Source: Rhizobium sp. S152 (lineage in GTDB: Bacteria; Pseudomonadota; Alphaproteobacteria; Rhizobiales; Rhizobiaceae). Taken from it: a stretch of DNA of 64,000 bases. The stretch is from positions 124,001 to 188,000 of the forward strand of contig NZ_JAUDRZ010000008.1 of the NCBI RefSeq assembly GCF_030380735.1. The letters run 5' to 3'. Positions 46,800 through 55,849 of the stretch are shown here, piece by piece; the stretch's first letter is position 1, and each line of letters starts with the position of its first letter. A program made the position numbers and the translations under genes. Below the pieces are notes generated by a model, which saw nothing but the letters and a program-made list of their open reading frames with translations, was not told the DNA's origin and made no database searches.

Positions 46800-46988
46800 A
46801 TGCTTTTGAAGATTTTCACGGCAAAGAGCGAGATCCGGGATTTTGGCGATACCGGCACCTATGCGGATGGCTATTGCGCGCCCGAGGCGATGAATGCGCG
46901 GGCAAGACGCGATGACGACCGGTCTTCCTATGAGCGCGATTACGGGCGGTCCCGCAAGGTGGAAGAGATTCCGCTCGGCTTTGCCTGA
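46800..46988 (+). CDS. small charged protein of unknown function
   Basis: 62 residues from MLLKIFTAKSEIRDFG, with a near-ideal AGGAGG ribosome binding site. The C-terminal half is rich in Arg and Asp (ARARRDDDRSSYERDYGRSR). A possible promoter TTGACA-N17-GTTAAT is at 46695-46723. It is the first chromosomal gene after attR. No family was recognised. Confidence 0.6.
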   Translation: MLLKIFTAKSEIRDFGDTGTYADGYCAPEAMNARARRDDDRSSYERDYGRSRKVEEIPLGFA

Positions 46989-47080
46989 TTGGATTGCGTC
47001 TTGCAGTGCGAACCGCCCCGTTTATCAGCAGGGCTGGTGGATTTGCGATTGCACGCAACGTAGTGAATTCCAAGACTTAA

Positions 47081-47118
47081 ACAGAAACGGGCGGCCATGA
47101 GCCGCCCGTTTCTGTTTG
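47081..47118. terminator. bidirectional terminator between the small gene and the chemotaxis receptor
   Basis: ACAGAAACGGGCGGC and GCCGCCCGTTTCTGT form a perfect 15-bp stem with a 5-base loop and T/A-rich flanks. It can stop transcription from both converging genes. Confidence 0.88.
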
Positions 47119-47135
47119 TTGTCATATGACGGCCC

Positions 47136-49160
47136 TCAGAACTCGGTCCAGTCCTCGTCCTTGTTGGCGTTGGCGGGCTTTACATCCTTGCCGAACGCGC
47201 TGGCGAGCTTCTGGCTGAGTGCCAGCGCCGGCGACACCGTCGGGCGCGAGACACCCGGCGTGGCGATGCGCACCGGCGCCTTGCGAATGCTGACGGGTTT
47301 CGTCGCCGGGCGCGGGGAGGGAGCGGTCGGCGCAATGCTCATCGGCCGGGCGCTGCCGCCCGTGGCGACGTTTTCGATCGCGCCGGACAGCTTGAACTGG
47401 TCGAGCAGGCCGTTCAGCGCTGACGCTTCGGTCGCCAGCTTGTGGCTGGCGGCCGTGCTTTCCTCGACCATGGCGGCGTTCTTCTGCGTGCCCTGGTCCA
47501 TGGAGTTCACCGCCATGTTGATTTCCTGCAAGCCGATCGATTGCTCGCGTGCGGCCTCGGCGATGGCGTTGACGTGCCGGTTGACCTCCTGGACCTCCTC
47601 GACGATGGCGTCGAGCGCCTTGCCGGTTTCGCCGACGAGCGCGACGCCGGTTCGCACATGGTCGCCGGATGTGGTGATCAGCGACTTGATCTCGCGGGCG
47701 GCGGTCGCCGAGCGCTGCGCAAGCTCGCGCACTTCTTGGGCAACGACGGCAAATCCCTTGCCGGCCTCTCCCGCGCGTGCGGCCTCGACGCCGGCATTCA
47801 GCGCAAGCAGATTGGTCTGGAAGGCGATGTCGTCGATCACACCGATGATATTGCCGATCTCGGCGGAGGACTGCTCGATATGCTGCATGGCGCCGACGGT
47901 CTTGCGCACCACGAGGCCGGATTTCTCAGCGCCATCGCGCATATGGGCAACCAGTTGGCGCGCTTCCTCGGCGCGCCTGGAGGCATCCTTCACGGTCGTG
48001 GTGATCTGTTCGAGCGCTGCCGCGGTTTCTTCGACGGACGCCGCCTGCTGCTCGGTGCGCTTGGAAAGCTCGTCGGCGGAGGAGCGGATTTCGGTCGAGC
48101 CGGCACTGATCGCACGCGCATTGGCGCCGACGGTCAGCATCGTCTCGTTCAGCCGGTGGATCGAATTGTTGAAGTCCAGGCGCAGGCTGTCGAGATCGCC
48201 GGTAAAGGCGGTCTTGATCTCCAACGCCAGATCGCCTGCGGCCAGCCGGCGGAGGCCCTCGCCGAGGGCGTCGACGGCGCGGGAAAGGTCGGCGGCTTCG
48301 GTTGCGCGCTGCGCTTCGTGCTCGCGCCGTTCGCTCTCGCTGATCGTCCGGGTCTGTACGGCCTCGTCCTCGAGACGCGCGCGCTCGATCGCGTTGTCGC
48401 GGAAGATCGCCACAGCGCCTGCCATCGCGCCGATCTCGTCGCGGCGATCGAGCCCGTCGATGGCGCCGGCGGTATCTCCATGGGCAAGGCCCGTCATGCG
48501 CTCGCGCAGGCGCGCCATGGGGCCAGCGATACCGGCCTGGGCGATCCAGACGCTGAGGCCGATCGCGCCCAGAACGGCGATGCCGATCAGCGCGAAGGAG
48601 AGGGTGATCCAGCCGTTGACCGTCTCCGAGACCGCGTCGCCGCCGTCATTCAGCATTGCCATCAATGCATCGTTGTTGGCGATCATCTTCGGGGTGACGG
48701 TGCCGAGCTTGTTGTTGAGCAAGTTGGCCGAGAGCTGGGCGCCGGCGCTGTCTCCCGCCTTCGCGAGCTGGATCACGCGCGCCGAAAGCGCCTCCATTTC
48801 GTCGATGCCGGCGAGAATGTCGTCGATCGCCGGCTTGCGGCTGGGAACGAGCGATGCGGCCTGTTCAAGCCGTTCGCGCGCTTGCGGCATCTTGCTCGGC
48901 GCGGCGATCGCGGCATTGAAGGCCGGCGTATCCGGCTTCAGCCCGGCGATCACGGTTGTCTGCAGCACGGCAGCCGTCGCCGATGCGCTGGCGCGCGAGG
49001 CCTGCATGGCTGCCAGCGCCTCGTGATCGATGAAGGCGCTATAGGTCGTGTCGGCCTGGCGCAATTCGGTGATGAGCACAAGCATGCCCGCCACGGATAT
49101 GAGCCCGAGAAGGGCAACGACGGAGATGATCTTGGTGCGAATTCGAAGATGTTTCAGCAT
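47136..49160 (-). CDS. methyl-accepting chemotaxis protein
   Basis: 674 residues from [11 protein letters not shown]. The first transmembrane helix lies at about residues 10-32, then a periplasmic four-helix-bundle-type sensor, and the second helix near 185-210. HAMP-like segments follow and the cytoplasmic signalling domain has the conserved tip [21 protein letters not shown]. The protein ends DWTEF, an xWxxF-type pentapeptide that tethers CheR or CheB in other bacteria, so it is probably an efficient adaptation target. The ligand cannot be inferred. An upstream ATG at 49217 is possible. Confidence 0.93.
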   Translation of the reverse strand: MLKHLRIRTKIISVVALLGLISVAGMLVLITELRQADTTYSAFIDHEALAAMQASRASASATAAVLQTTVIAGLKPDTPAFNAAIAAPSKMPQARERLEQAASLVPSRKPAIDDILAGIDEMEALSARVIQLAKAGDSAGAQLSANLLNNKLGTVTPKMIANNDALMAMLNDGGDAVSETVNGWITLSFALIGIAVLGAIGLSVWIAQAGIAGPMARLRERMTGLAHGDTAGAIDGLDRRDEIGAMAGAVAIFRDNAIERARLEDEAVQTRTISESERREHEAQRATEAADLSRAVDALGEGLRRLAAGDLALEIKTAFTGDLDSLRLDFNNSIHRLNETMLTVGANARAISAGSTEIRSSADELSKRTEQQAASVEETAAALEQITTTVKDASRRAEEARQLVAHMRDGAEKSGLVVRKTVGAMQHIEQSSAEIGNIIGVIDDIAFQTNLLALNAGVEAARAGEAGKGFAVVAQEVRELAQRSATAAREIKSLITTSGDHVRTGVALVGETGKALDAIVEEVQEVNRHVNAIAEAAREQSIGLQEINMAVNSMDQGTQKNAAMVEESTAASHKLATEASALNGLLDQFKLSGAIENVATGGSARPMSIAPTAPSPRPATKPVSIRKAPVRIATPGVSRPTVSPALALSQKLASAFGKDVKPANANKDEDWTEF

Positions 49161-49393
49161 GGGTGTTCCAATGGCGGCATCCGGCCGGTCGGGATCGGTC
49201 ATGAGGCATGGCATCACGCAGCGCGCGACAGGGCGGCAAATGCCTCGAGAGGCCCGACATGTGGCGCATCATGCGTTCGGCGAGAGCCGCGTCGTCTGAG
49301 GGCGAGTAGAAGAGGATATTGCTTAAGGCGAGCCTAACGCCCGCGCCGTTGCTCTTCAAAAATCTGTGGGTTTCGCTGACTGTCCGATAAGTC

Positions 49394-51319
49394 TCACGCG
49401 GCTTGTGGTTCGGGCGAGCTGTCGGCAGGCTTGTGTGGCGTCTTGTTCCAGAAGAACGGCTTGAAGGGCAGCTCGAACAGCGCCCGCCAGGCGGCCATCG
49501 AGATCATCAGCCAGTAGAGTGGGACGCAGATCCACTTCCACCCGACTCTCCGCTTCTCCTCGCGCAGCATGACGACACGGCCAAGCAGCAGAAACAGCCC
49601 ATAGCTCGCCAGCATGTTCGCGGCATCCAGCAGAAAGAGCGCGCCCTCGCCGCTGCCGACCGCCGGAAATCCGAAAACGGCGTATGTCACGGCGGACGTG
49701 AGCAGCATGAATATCCACGGATGCGCGAACGACGACAGAAGCATCCCGCCGACCAGCAGCTGGAATGTGAGAAATGCGCCCGGCCCCATCTCTCGAAGCA
49801 ATTGCACCGGCTCTCGCATCATCACCAGCCAAGTTTGCAGCCATCCCTTGAACCATCGGGTTCGCTGGTTCATCCAGACCTTGAAGGTGCCCGGTGCGTC
49901 CTCGAACGTCGGACTGTCGATCACGCCGCAGCGATAGCCGAGACGGTAAAGCCGCATGCCGAGATCGGCGTCCTCGGTCACATTGTAGGGATCCCAGCCG
50001 CCGCATGCGCGCAAGGCCGCCACACGCAGATGGTTCGACGTGCCGCCGAGCGGCAGCGGCAGACCAAAACGCGCCAGCATCGGCAGGAGCATACGAAACA
50101 GCGCGGCATATTCGAGCGCGAAGGCGGCGGCGATCCAGGATTTGCCGCCATTGGAGATGACGAGCGGTGCCTGCAGGCAGATCACCTCCGGCGGGCTCGC
50201 CGCGAACGCCGCATAGGCGGCCCGCAACTGCTCGGGATGCGGTCGGTCTTCGGCGTCGTAGACGACGATGAACTCGCCGCGCGCGCCAGAAAGCGCATAG
50301 TTCAAGGCCTTGGGCTTGGTACGCGGCATCGCGGCCGGCACCTCCACGATCTCGAATTGCGGCCCCGGCCTCGCAGCTTTAAGCGCCGCGATCGTCGCAT
50401 GATCGTCGGCCTCGCAGACGAGCTTGATATCGAGCCGCGATACCGGCCAGTTGAGCCGCCCGAGTGCTGCAATCAATTGGGCCGCGACCTCGGTCTCGCG
50501 GTAGAGAGCCACCATGACGGTATAGACAGGCATGTTGCCCGAGGGAACGGGATGCTCCGGCTGGCACCGCGGACCAAGCATCGCGATCCCGCGGATCAGC
50601 GTGGCGCCCAGATAGCAAAGCGATATGGCAAGATGCAGCCAGGTGGAAAGCGTGCTGGCCGTGACCGTGAGGAAGGAGAGAGCGCAAAGGCATATGCCGG
50701 CAACAAAGCCCTGCTTGCCGGTCACGACGATCCTGGCGCTGAATCGGCGCTCGCTCTCGAACAATCCGGTAACGCTGTCGCCGAGACGCTGCTCCGCGCC
50801 GGCCGCCCATATGGCGGCGCGCATGGCGGATGGCGTCGTCACCACCATTCGCTCGGCCAAACCCGGCTTCTGCGCCAGCGTCTCGGCCAGCGCCGCAAGC
50901 TTTGCCGCCTCCGGCACGATTGCAAGCACGCTTTTGCTGATATGATGCAGGCGGACCATCTGCGGCGTGATCAATTGTGTATCGAGCGACCTTGCCGCCG
51001 AGACCAGGGAAGCATCGATGGTCTGCATGAAGGGAACACGCAGTGCCCTTGCCAGCGCCGCGTAATAGCTGTCGGCATCGACCATGCCGTTCAGAAGCAG
51101 CTCCTGCTCGATGGTCGTGCCATTCCGGCGGGCGAATTGCGCGGCGCGCGCGATGGTCGGCTTGCCGATGCCGAGCCGGAGCAGAACCATGGCCTCCGTT
51201 TGAAGCGCATCGGGCTGCGGCGGCGCCGGCAGCGGTGCGGCATCGGAAGTCGGAACGCGATGATCTGCGGGCCGTTCGCGAACCTCTAGGCCGCCCGGCG
51301 CGTATTCCCCGATGCGCAT
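49394..51319 (-). CDS. membrane glycosyltransferase family 2 with N-terminal MshEN-like domain
   Basis: 641 residues from MRIGEYAPGG. Residues ~50-150 resemble the GSPII_E/MshEN domain (LLLNGMVDADSYYAALARAL), known elsewhere to bind c-di-GMP or partner proteins. Two helices near 205-255 precede the GT2 domain, which has DAEDRP, the catalytic TEDADLG and the processive motif QRTRW. Three or four further helices end the protein. This is the layout of processive polysaccharide synthases; the product is not predictable. It is divergent from the binding-protein gene at 51378. Confidence 0.88.
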   Translation of the reverse strand: MRIGEYAPGGLEVRERPADHRVPTSDAAPLPAPPQPDALQTEAMVLLRLGIGKPTIARAAQFARRNGTTIEQELLLNGMVDADSYYAALARALRVPFMQTIDASLVSAARSLDTQLITPQMVRLHHISKSVLAIVPEAAKLAALAETLAQKPGLAERMVVTTPSAMRAAIWAAGAEQRLGDSVTGLFESERRFSARIVVTGKQGFVAGICLCALSFLTVTASTLSTWLHLAISLCYLGATLIRGIAMLGPRCQPEHPVPSGNMPVYTVMVALYRETEVAAQLIAALGRLNWPVSRLDIKLVCEADDHATIAALKAARPGPQFEIVEVPAAMPRTKPKALNYALSGARGEFIVVYDAEDRPHPEQLRAAYAAFAASPPEVICLQAPLVISNGGKSWIAAAFALEYAALFRMLLPMLARFGLPLPLGGTSNHLRVAALRACGGWDPYNVTEDADLGMRLYRLGYRCGVIDSPTFEDAPGTFKVWMNQRTRWFKGWLQTWLVMMREPVQLLREMGPGAFLTFQLLVGGMLLSSFAHPWIFMLLTSAVTYAVFGFPAVGSGEGALFLLDAANMLASYGLFLLLGRVVMLREEKRRVGWKWICVPLYWLMISMAAWRALFELPFKPFFWNKTPHKPADSSPEPQAA

Positions 51320-51377
51320 GACTCTGATACACCCGTCGTTAGAATGGCAGGCATGCTGATCCCCAGGGCGGATAATA

Positions 51378-52253
51378 ATGGTGCAATTTAAACTCGCATC
51401 CCTGAATCTTAAGGGGCTTTTCAATTTCTGGCTGCTTTTGGTTGTGTTTTTCTGCCCGTTTCCGTTGCTGGCACAACAGGCGGCACCTTCACTGCCGCTG
51501 CTGTTCGATTCCCGCGAGCGCTTGGCCAAGCCGGATCTGTCGACGCTGGTCCGCCTGCGCTTCCTGACGTCGATCGATTTTCCGCCCTTCAACTTTACCG
51601 ATCAGAACGGCAAGCTCGCCGGCTTCAACGTCGATCTCGCGCGCGAAATCTGCAACGAGCTCGAGGTTGCGGACAAGTGCCAGATCCAGGCGCTTCCCTT
51701 TGGAGATCTCAATACCGCGCTGGCCGCGTCACAGGGCGATGCGGTCATTGCCGGCATGGCGGTGTCGGATGAACTGCGGGCTCGCTTTGCGTTTTCACGC
51801 CCCTATCTGATGCTTCCCGCGCGTTTCGTCCGCAATCTTAAGGTCGATATCAAGGGAGAGAAAGCGGCGGCTCTTGCCGATCATTCCGTCGGCGTGGTCA
51901 AGGCAACCGCGCACGAGGCCATGCTGTCAGCCTATTTCCCCAAGGTTAAACCCGTCACCTTCGACAGCAAGGATGCGCTGCTGGCGGCGCTGAAGGACGG
52001 CAAGGTGGATGCCGCCTTCGCCGATTCCCTGCAACTGTCCTTCTGGGTCTCCTCGCAAGCCTCGCAGAAATGCTGCGCGCTGTTCGATGGCCCCTATATG
52101 TCGGAGCAGTTCCTCGGCGAGGGCATGACCATCATGCTGCGCCAGAAGGACGATGTGCTGACGGCGGCCATCGATCACGCCCTTGCGGCCTTGTCGCGCA
52201 GCGGCAGGCTGCAGGAAATCTACCTGCGCTATTTCCCCTACGGGCTTTACTAG
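51378..52253 (+). CDS. periplasmic amino-acid-type substrate-binding protein
   Basis: 291 residues. Signal peptide FNFWLLLVVFFCPFPLLAQ (residues ~15-33). The SBP_bac_3 fold is visible in LTSIDFPPFNFTDQNGKLAGFNVDLAREICNE-type order, with MAVSDELRARFAFSRPYL in the middle and QEIYLRYFPYGLY at the end. It lacks adjacent permease or ATPase genes, so it may serve a transporter encoded elsewhere or act as a sensor. The similar end of the protein at 61100 (KYFPFDIY) marks them as relatives. Confidence 0.87.
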   Translation: MVQFKLASLNLKGLFNFWLLLVVFFCPFPLLAQQAAPSLPLLFDSRERLAKPDLSTLVRLRFLTSIDFPPFNFTDQNGKLAGFNVDLAREICNELEVADKCQIQALPFGDLNTALAASQGDAVIAGMAVSDELRARFAFSRPYLMLPARFVRNLKVDIKGEKAAALADHSVGVVKATAHEAMLSAYFPKVKPVTFDSKDALLAALKDGKVDAAFADSLQLSFWVSSQASQKCCALFDGPYMSEQFLGEGMTIMLRQKDDVLTAAIDHALAALSRSGRLQEIYLRYFPYGLY

Positions 52254-52265
52254 CCCGGGCAGACG

Positions 52266-52679
52266 CTAACCCTTGCGGAAGCGGGCGATGGCGCTGCGCT
52301 CGATGGCGGCGCAGGTCAGCTTGTCGAGACCGAGACGATCGCGCAACATGCTGAGCAGGCGCAATTCCTCGGCCTTCACGGAGAGATCGGCGGAGGCAAC
52401 CTCGACCGCCAGCGCATAGGCGGTGTCGTAGAGGCGCGGCGGCAGCGTGTCCTTGACCGTTTCAAGAACGATATCAAGACCCTCGGGACCTGACAGAAGT
52501 GCTGCGCAATCGCGCGCAACCGAGATCAGCGTCTCGTCGTCGAAACCGCGGAACACCGGCAGGAAGCCGATCAACTGGCCGATACGCTCCATCTCGCGAT
52601 CGTTCATCGTGCTGTCGACAGCGGATGCCATCACCATCACGTAGATCAATGCGTCATGGGCGGAAAGCGGCTTGTTCAT
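52266..52679 (-). CDS. TerB-like tellurite resistance family protein
   Basis: 137 residues, all-helical. The conserved acidic pattern of TerB-type domains is visible: AVDSTMNDREMERIGQLI and AVEVASADLSVKAEELRLL. Single TerB-domain proteins are common in Rhizobiales without a ter operon, so the name does not imply tellurite resistance. It converges on the binding-protein gene, with 12 bp between. Confidence 0.82.
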   Translation of the reverse strand: MNKPLSAHDALIYVMVMASAVDSTMNDREMERIGQLIGFLPVFRGFDDETLISVARDCAALLSGPEGLDIVLETVKDTLPPRLYDTAYALAVEVASADLSVKAEELRLLSMLRDRLGLDKLTCAAIERSAIARFRKG

Positions 52680-52732
52680 CGGTGCATGTTCCCTCTGTAT
52701 CGAGCCCAGAGTTTAGGAAGTGCCGGCGGTCA

Positions 52733-53467
52733 TTACAAGGGATCGCTCAGATCCTCGACGGGTGCCTGTTCGGTGACGCCGTCGGATGCAAGCCTGCGCG
52801 GATCGTCGCCGAAAATGCCGCGCCTGGCCGCTTCCGCCTGCTTGCTGGCATCCGCCAGCGCCGAGCCGGCTGCCGCCGTGGCCCAGCCGTTTTCGACGAG
52901 CCACTGCGAAATGTCCTGCGTGCCGATCCTGCATGCCGCCGTCGCGGTTCCAGTCCATTCGCCTCTGTCGAGGTCGCAGTTGATGGTTCTTAGCCGCAGG
53001 AAAAGCCGGAAGTTGGTCTTGGCGAGCATCCCGCATGGCCATGTCGCGCCGCCGTTTCCGGCGCATGCCTTGTCGTCGGGTGTCGGCGTGATACCGGCGA
53101 GTTGAAGCTTCCGTCCTCCGATCGAGAGAACGCCTGCACTCTCGGCGACAGGGCGGGGAAGGTCGACGCCCTTTTCCGCCGCAGCCTTTGGTGCTTCCAC
53201 AGGTGCAGGCGTCGCAATCCTTTCCAACGGCTTGCCGTCCACGGCGGCCGGATAGAATTGGCTCGCCGCATCGATCGGCCGGGCATTCATGCTGGATTGA
53301 GGGTTGGTGGTCGGCGGTGCCACGGACACCGTCGTTTCGACATCGAGAATATCAGCGCTGCCCATGTCGCCGGCATCGGGCGTGCCGAGCCTTTGTCCCC
53401 CGGCGACGATCAGCCCGGCAACGATGCCGATCCCTGCAAGGCCGGTAATAATTGCCGCAGGGCGCAT
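52733..53467 (-). CDS. exported thermonuclease-like (SNase-fold) protein
   Basis: 244 residues from MRPAAIITGLAGIGIVAGLIV, an N-terminal signal or anchor. A disordered proline-rich linker precedes an SNase-like domain (GGRKLQLAGITPTPDDKAC, NCDLDRGEWTGTATAACRIG, LVENGWATAAAG). The catalytic Arg/Glu residues of true thermonuclease are not all recognisable, so activity is doubtful. Four cysteines could form disulfides in the periplasm. It lies 11 bp from the LexA-like gene on the same strand. Confidence 0.7.
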   Translation of the reverse strand: MRPAAIITGLAGIGIVAGLIVAGGQRLGTPDAGDMGSADILDVETTVSVAPPTTNPQSSMNARPIDAASQFYPAAVDGKPLERIATPAPVEAPKAAAEKGVDLPRPVAESAGVLSIGGRKLQLAGITPTPDDKACAGNGGATWPCGMLAKTNFRLFLRLRTINCDLDRGEWTGTATAACRIGTQDISQWLVENGWATAAAGSALADASKQAEAARRGIFGDDPRRLASDGVTEQAPVEDLSDPL

Positions 53468-53478
53468 GGAATATCTTC

Positions 53479-54144
53479 CTACTGGCTGGCCCAGATGATG
53501 CGAGCGATCCAATCCACGTCGGAAAGCTCGATCGTCCGGTTCGGATGTTCGGGGTTGAGCGACATCAGTTCGATCGACCGCGGGCTCTGGCGCAGGAGCA
53601 CCTTGGCCATGACCTCGCCCTCGCGCGTCTTGACGACCACGCGGTCGTTGCGGCGCACCTGCGCGCCGGGCTCGACGATCAGCACGTCGCCGTCGCGGTA
53701 GAGCGGCATCATGCTTTCGCCCTGCACCTCGAGTGCGTAGACACCGGCCTTCTGCGAGGGAGCCGTCGGAAATTCGACGACATCCCAGCCCTGTCCGGCC
53801 GGAAAACCACCATCGTCGAAAAATCCGCCGGCGCCTGCCTGTGCGAAGCCCAGCAGCGGAATGGAGCTGCCCTGCGGCGGAAAGGCGCCGTCCGGAAGCG
53901 TGGAAAAGCTGCTCGCCGGCCGCATGAAGCCCATGAACTCCTCCATGCTGGAGCTCGTGGCGTCGAGCACCTTGGCGATCGATTCTGTGGATGGCCAGCG
54001 CAGCCGCCCGTCGGCGGAAAGGCGTTTAGACTTATTGAAGGAAGTCGGGTCGAGACCGGCACGCCGGGCAAGGCCTGATGGAGACAGGGCGTGCCGTTCG
54101 GCAAGCCTGTCGAGCGCTCCCCAGATCTGCTCGTGTGACAGCAT
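53479..54144 (-). CDS. LexA-like regulator (HTH plus S24 peptidase)
   Basis: 221 residues from MLSHEQIWGALDRLAERHAL. The N-terminal HTH (SPSGLARRAGLDPTSFNKSK) is followed by an S24 peptidase domain, with nucleophile Ser in VQGESMMPLYRDGD and the general-base Lys in VVVKTREGEV. Such CI/LexA-type proteins repress genes until self-cleavage upon DNA damage. This one is a chromosomal paralogue of LexA, not the element's repressor. Promoter targets are unknown. Confidence 0.86.
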   Translation of the reverse strand: MLSHEQIWGALDRLAERHALSPSGLARRAGLDPTSFNKSKRLSADGRLRWPSTESIAKVLDATSSSMEEFMGFMRPASSFSTLPDGAFPPQGSSIPLLGFAQAGAGGFFDDGGFPAGQGWDVVEFPTAPSQKAGVYALEVQGESMMPLYRDGDVLIVEPGAQVRRNDRVVVKTREGEVMAKVLLRQSPRSIELMSLNPEHPNRTIELSDVDWIARIIWASQ

Positions 54145-54249
54145 ATCGCCTGTGTCCGTGCGCGCGTTTGCGACCTCAATCGGGCAAAATACTAGCCGCA
54201 AGCCTTGCGGGAGTAAAGATAGGAAAGGAATAAAATCCTTTATTTTGGT

Positions 54250-54897
54250 TTAAGCCACCATCGGCACGTTGATCTTGCCGAGCTGGATGACCGCCTGCGT
54301 GCGGCTGTCGACGTTGAGCTTGAGCAGGATGGCCGAGACATGCGCCTTGATCGTCGCCTCGGAGACGCCGAGTTCATAGGCGATCTGTTTGTTGAGAAGA
54401 CCTTCGGCAAGCATGGTGAGCACCCGGCTCTGCTGCGGCGTCAGCGTGTGCAGCCGGTGGATCAGGTCCGCCACGTCGGGATCCTGCTCCTGTCCGTCGC
54501 GGTAGCTGTCCGGCGTGGCGATATCACCGGCAAGCACCGTCTGGATGCCGCGCCTGATGTCGTCGATGCCTGACGATTTCGAGATGAAGCCCGAGGCGCC
54601 GAGCTCGAGCGCCCGGCGGATGGTCGTCGTATCGTCGCTTGCGGAGATGATGACGATCGGAAGGCCTGAGAATTCCGAGCGCAGCGCCATCAGTCCGGAA
54701 AAGCCGCTGACGCCGGGCATGGCGAGATCGAGCAACATCAGCTCGGCCTCGGGATAATCGCTGGCGGCCGCGCGCGCCGCCGAGAAATCGCCCGCCTCGA
54801 TGATCCGCTGTCGGCCTTCCATGCCCGTCACCGCCTGACGCAACGCATCGCGAAAAAGCGGATGATCGTCGGCAATGATGATTGTCTGCTCATCCAT
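54250..54897 (-). CDS. NarL/LuxR-type response regulator
   Basis: 215 residues. Receiver domain with DD near position 10 and phospho-acceptor Asp57 in LMLLDLAMPG. LuxR-type HTH at about 145-205 (LTPQQSRVLTMLAEGLLNKQ, VSEATIKAHVSAILLKL). No cognate histidine kinase is adjacent, so it is an orphan in this window. Similar to regulators that control acetate or stress genes in rhizobia, but the target is unknown. Confidence 0.9.
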   Translation of the reverse strand: MDEQTIIIADDHPLFRDALRQAVTGMEGRQRIIEAGDFSAARAAASDYPEAELMLLDLAMPGVSGFSGLMALRSEFSGLPIVIISASDDTTTIRRALELGASGFISKSSGIDDIRRGIQTVLAGDIATPDSYRDGQEQDPDVADLIHRLHTLTPQQSRVLTMLAEGLLNKQIAYELGVSEATIKAHVSAILLKLNVDSRTQAVIQLGKINVPMVA

Positions 54898-54987
54898 CGA
54901 AAACTCCCTCCCAAGAGCTCGATCATTCCTCCATGATCCGCGCTGGCGCGCGTTCCATGCCTCCCTGCTACATAAGACTATAGCAAA

Positions 54988-55386
54988 TCACGTCTTCTGC
55001 GGAAGGGCGTTGCTCCCCTCCTCGTCCTGGAATTCCTTGACTATCCCCATGAAGCTCCGCATCCAGCGCTCCATCATGTTGATCGAGCGGTCGATTTCGG
55101 CATCGGAAGGAAGCGCCTTGTTGACGATGCTCTTGTTCTCCAATGCTGTCACGCGCTCCGACAGCCGGTCCAGTTCGCCCTCGTAGGCGGCGCGCTCGTC
55201 GGCGGCCATGCGGCAGACCAGCGATCCGTCCTTTTCCTCGCAGAGCGACATGGCGCCCGTCTGCCGGTCGAGCCGCACGAAGTGGTCGCCGCTGCGCTCG
55301 AGCTGGAAGCGGGAACTATCGGGTTCGGCTGCCTGCGCCGCGAGCGGAAGGAAAACGGCGGCCAGAGTGATTGCGATCGGTTTCAT
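54988..55386 (-). CDS. small periplasmic protein of unknown function
   Basis: 132 residues from MKPIAITLAAVFLPLAAQAA, a clear signal peptide; GGAGGAG precedes the ATG. The mature protein has two cysteines in SLCEEKDGSLVCRMA and a coiled-coil stretch (AAYEGELDRLSERVTALENK). A family of such proteins occurs in rhizobia without assigned function. Confidence 0.75.
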   Translation of the reverse strand: MKPIAITLAAVFLPLAAQAAEPDSSRFQLERSGDHFVRLDRQTGAMSLCEEKDGSLVCRMAADERAAYEGELDRLSERVTALENKSIVNKALPSDAEIDRSINMMERWMRSFMGIVKEFQDEEGSNALPQKT

Positions 55387-55495
55387 CGGCTCCTCCAAAA
55401 AATGGGCCGGCCAGCGCATTTCTTGCGCGAGGGCGTGGACATCTTCGCCTCTTTGCGGCAAAGCCCGGGAAAGACCAGCCAATCATGAGGCCATC

Positions 55496-55849
55496 ATGAC
55501 CCTGACACCGACGCTTTACAAGATCGTGACGGAAACCCTGTGGCAGGATGCCCGCAAGGCCGGCGTTTTCCGGGGCGCCGCCATCGATCTCAAGGATGGC
55601 TTCATCCATTTCTCGACGGCGGAACAGGCAAGGCAGACCGCCGCGCTGCATTTCGCCGGCCAGTCGGGACTGTTGCTCGTCGCCGTCGATGGCGCTCGGC
55701 TGGGTGACAAGCTCATTTTCGAGCCGTCGCGCGGCGGCGATCTCTTCCCTCATCTCTATGCGGATCTGCCTTTGTCGACGGTGCTTTGGGAAAAGCCCCT
55801 GCCGCTCGACGACGCAGGCCAACACATCTTTCCGGACCTACAGCCATGA
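55496..55849 (+). CDS. DUF952 protein
   Basis: 117 residues from MTLTPTLYKIVTETLWQDA. Family hallmarks are GFIHFSTAEQARQTAALHF and FPHLYADLPLSTVLW. The biochemical role is unknown. The stop overlaps the pyrD start by 4 bp, so the two are cotranscribed and translationally coupled, an arrangement I recall as usual in Rhizobiales. Confidence 0.9.
   Translation: MTLTPTLYKIVTETLWQDARKAGVFRGAAIDLKDGFIHFSTAEQARQTAALHFAGQSGLLLVAVDGARLGDKLIFEPSRGGDLFPHLYADLPLSTVLWEKPLPLDDAGQHIFPDLQP

Noticed and set aside
47116..49337. two long frames antisense to the chemotaxis receptor
   Set aside because: Ser/Arg-rich or His/Asp-rich translation typical of shadows; the receptor on the other strand is intact.
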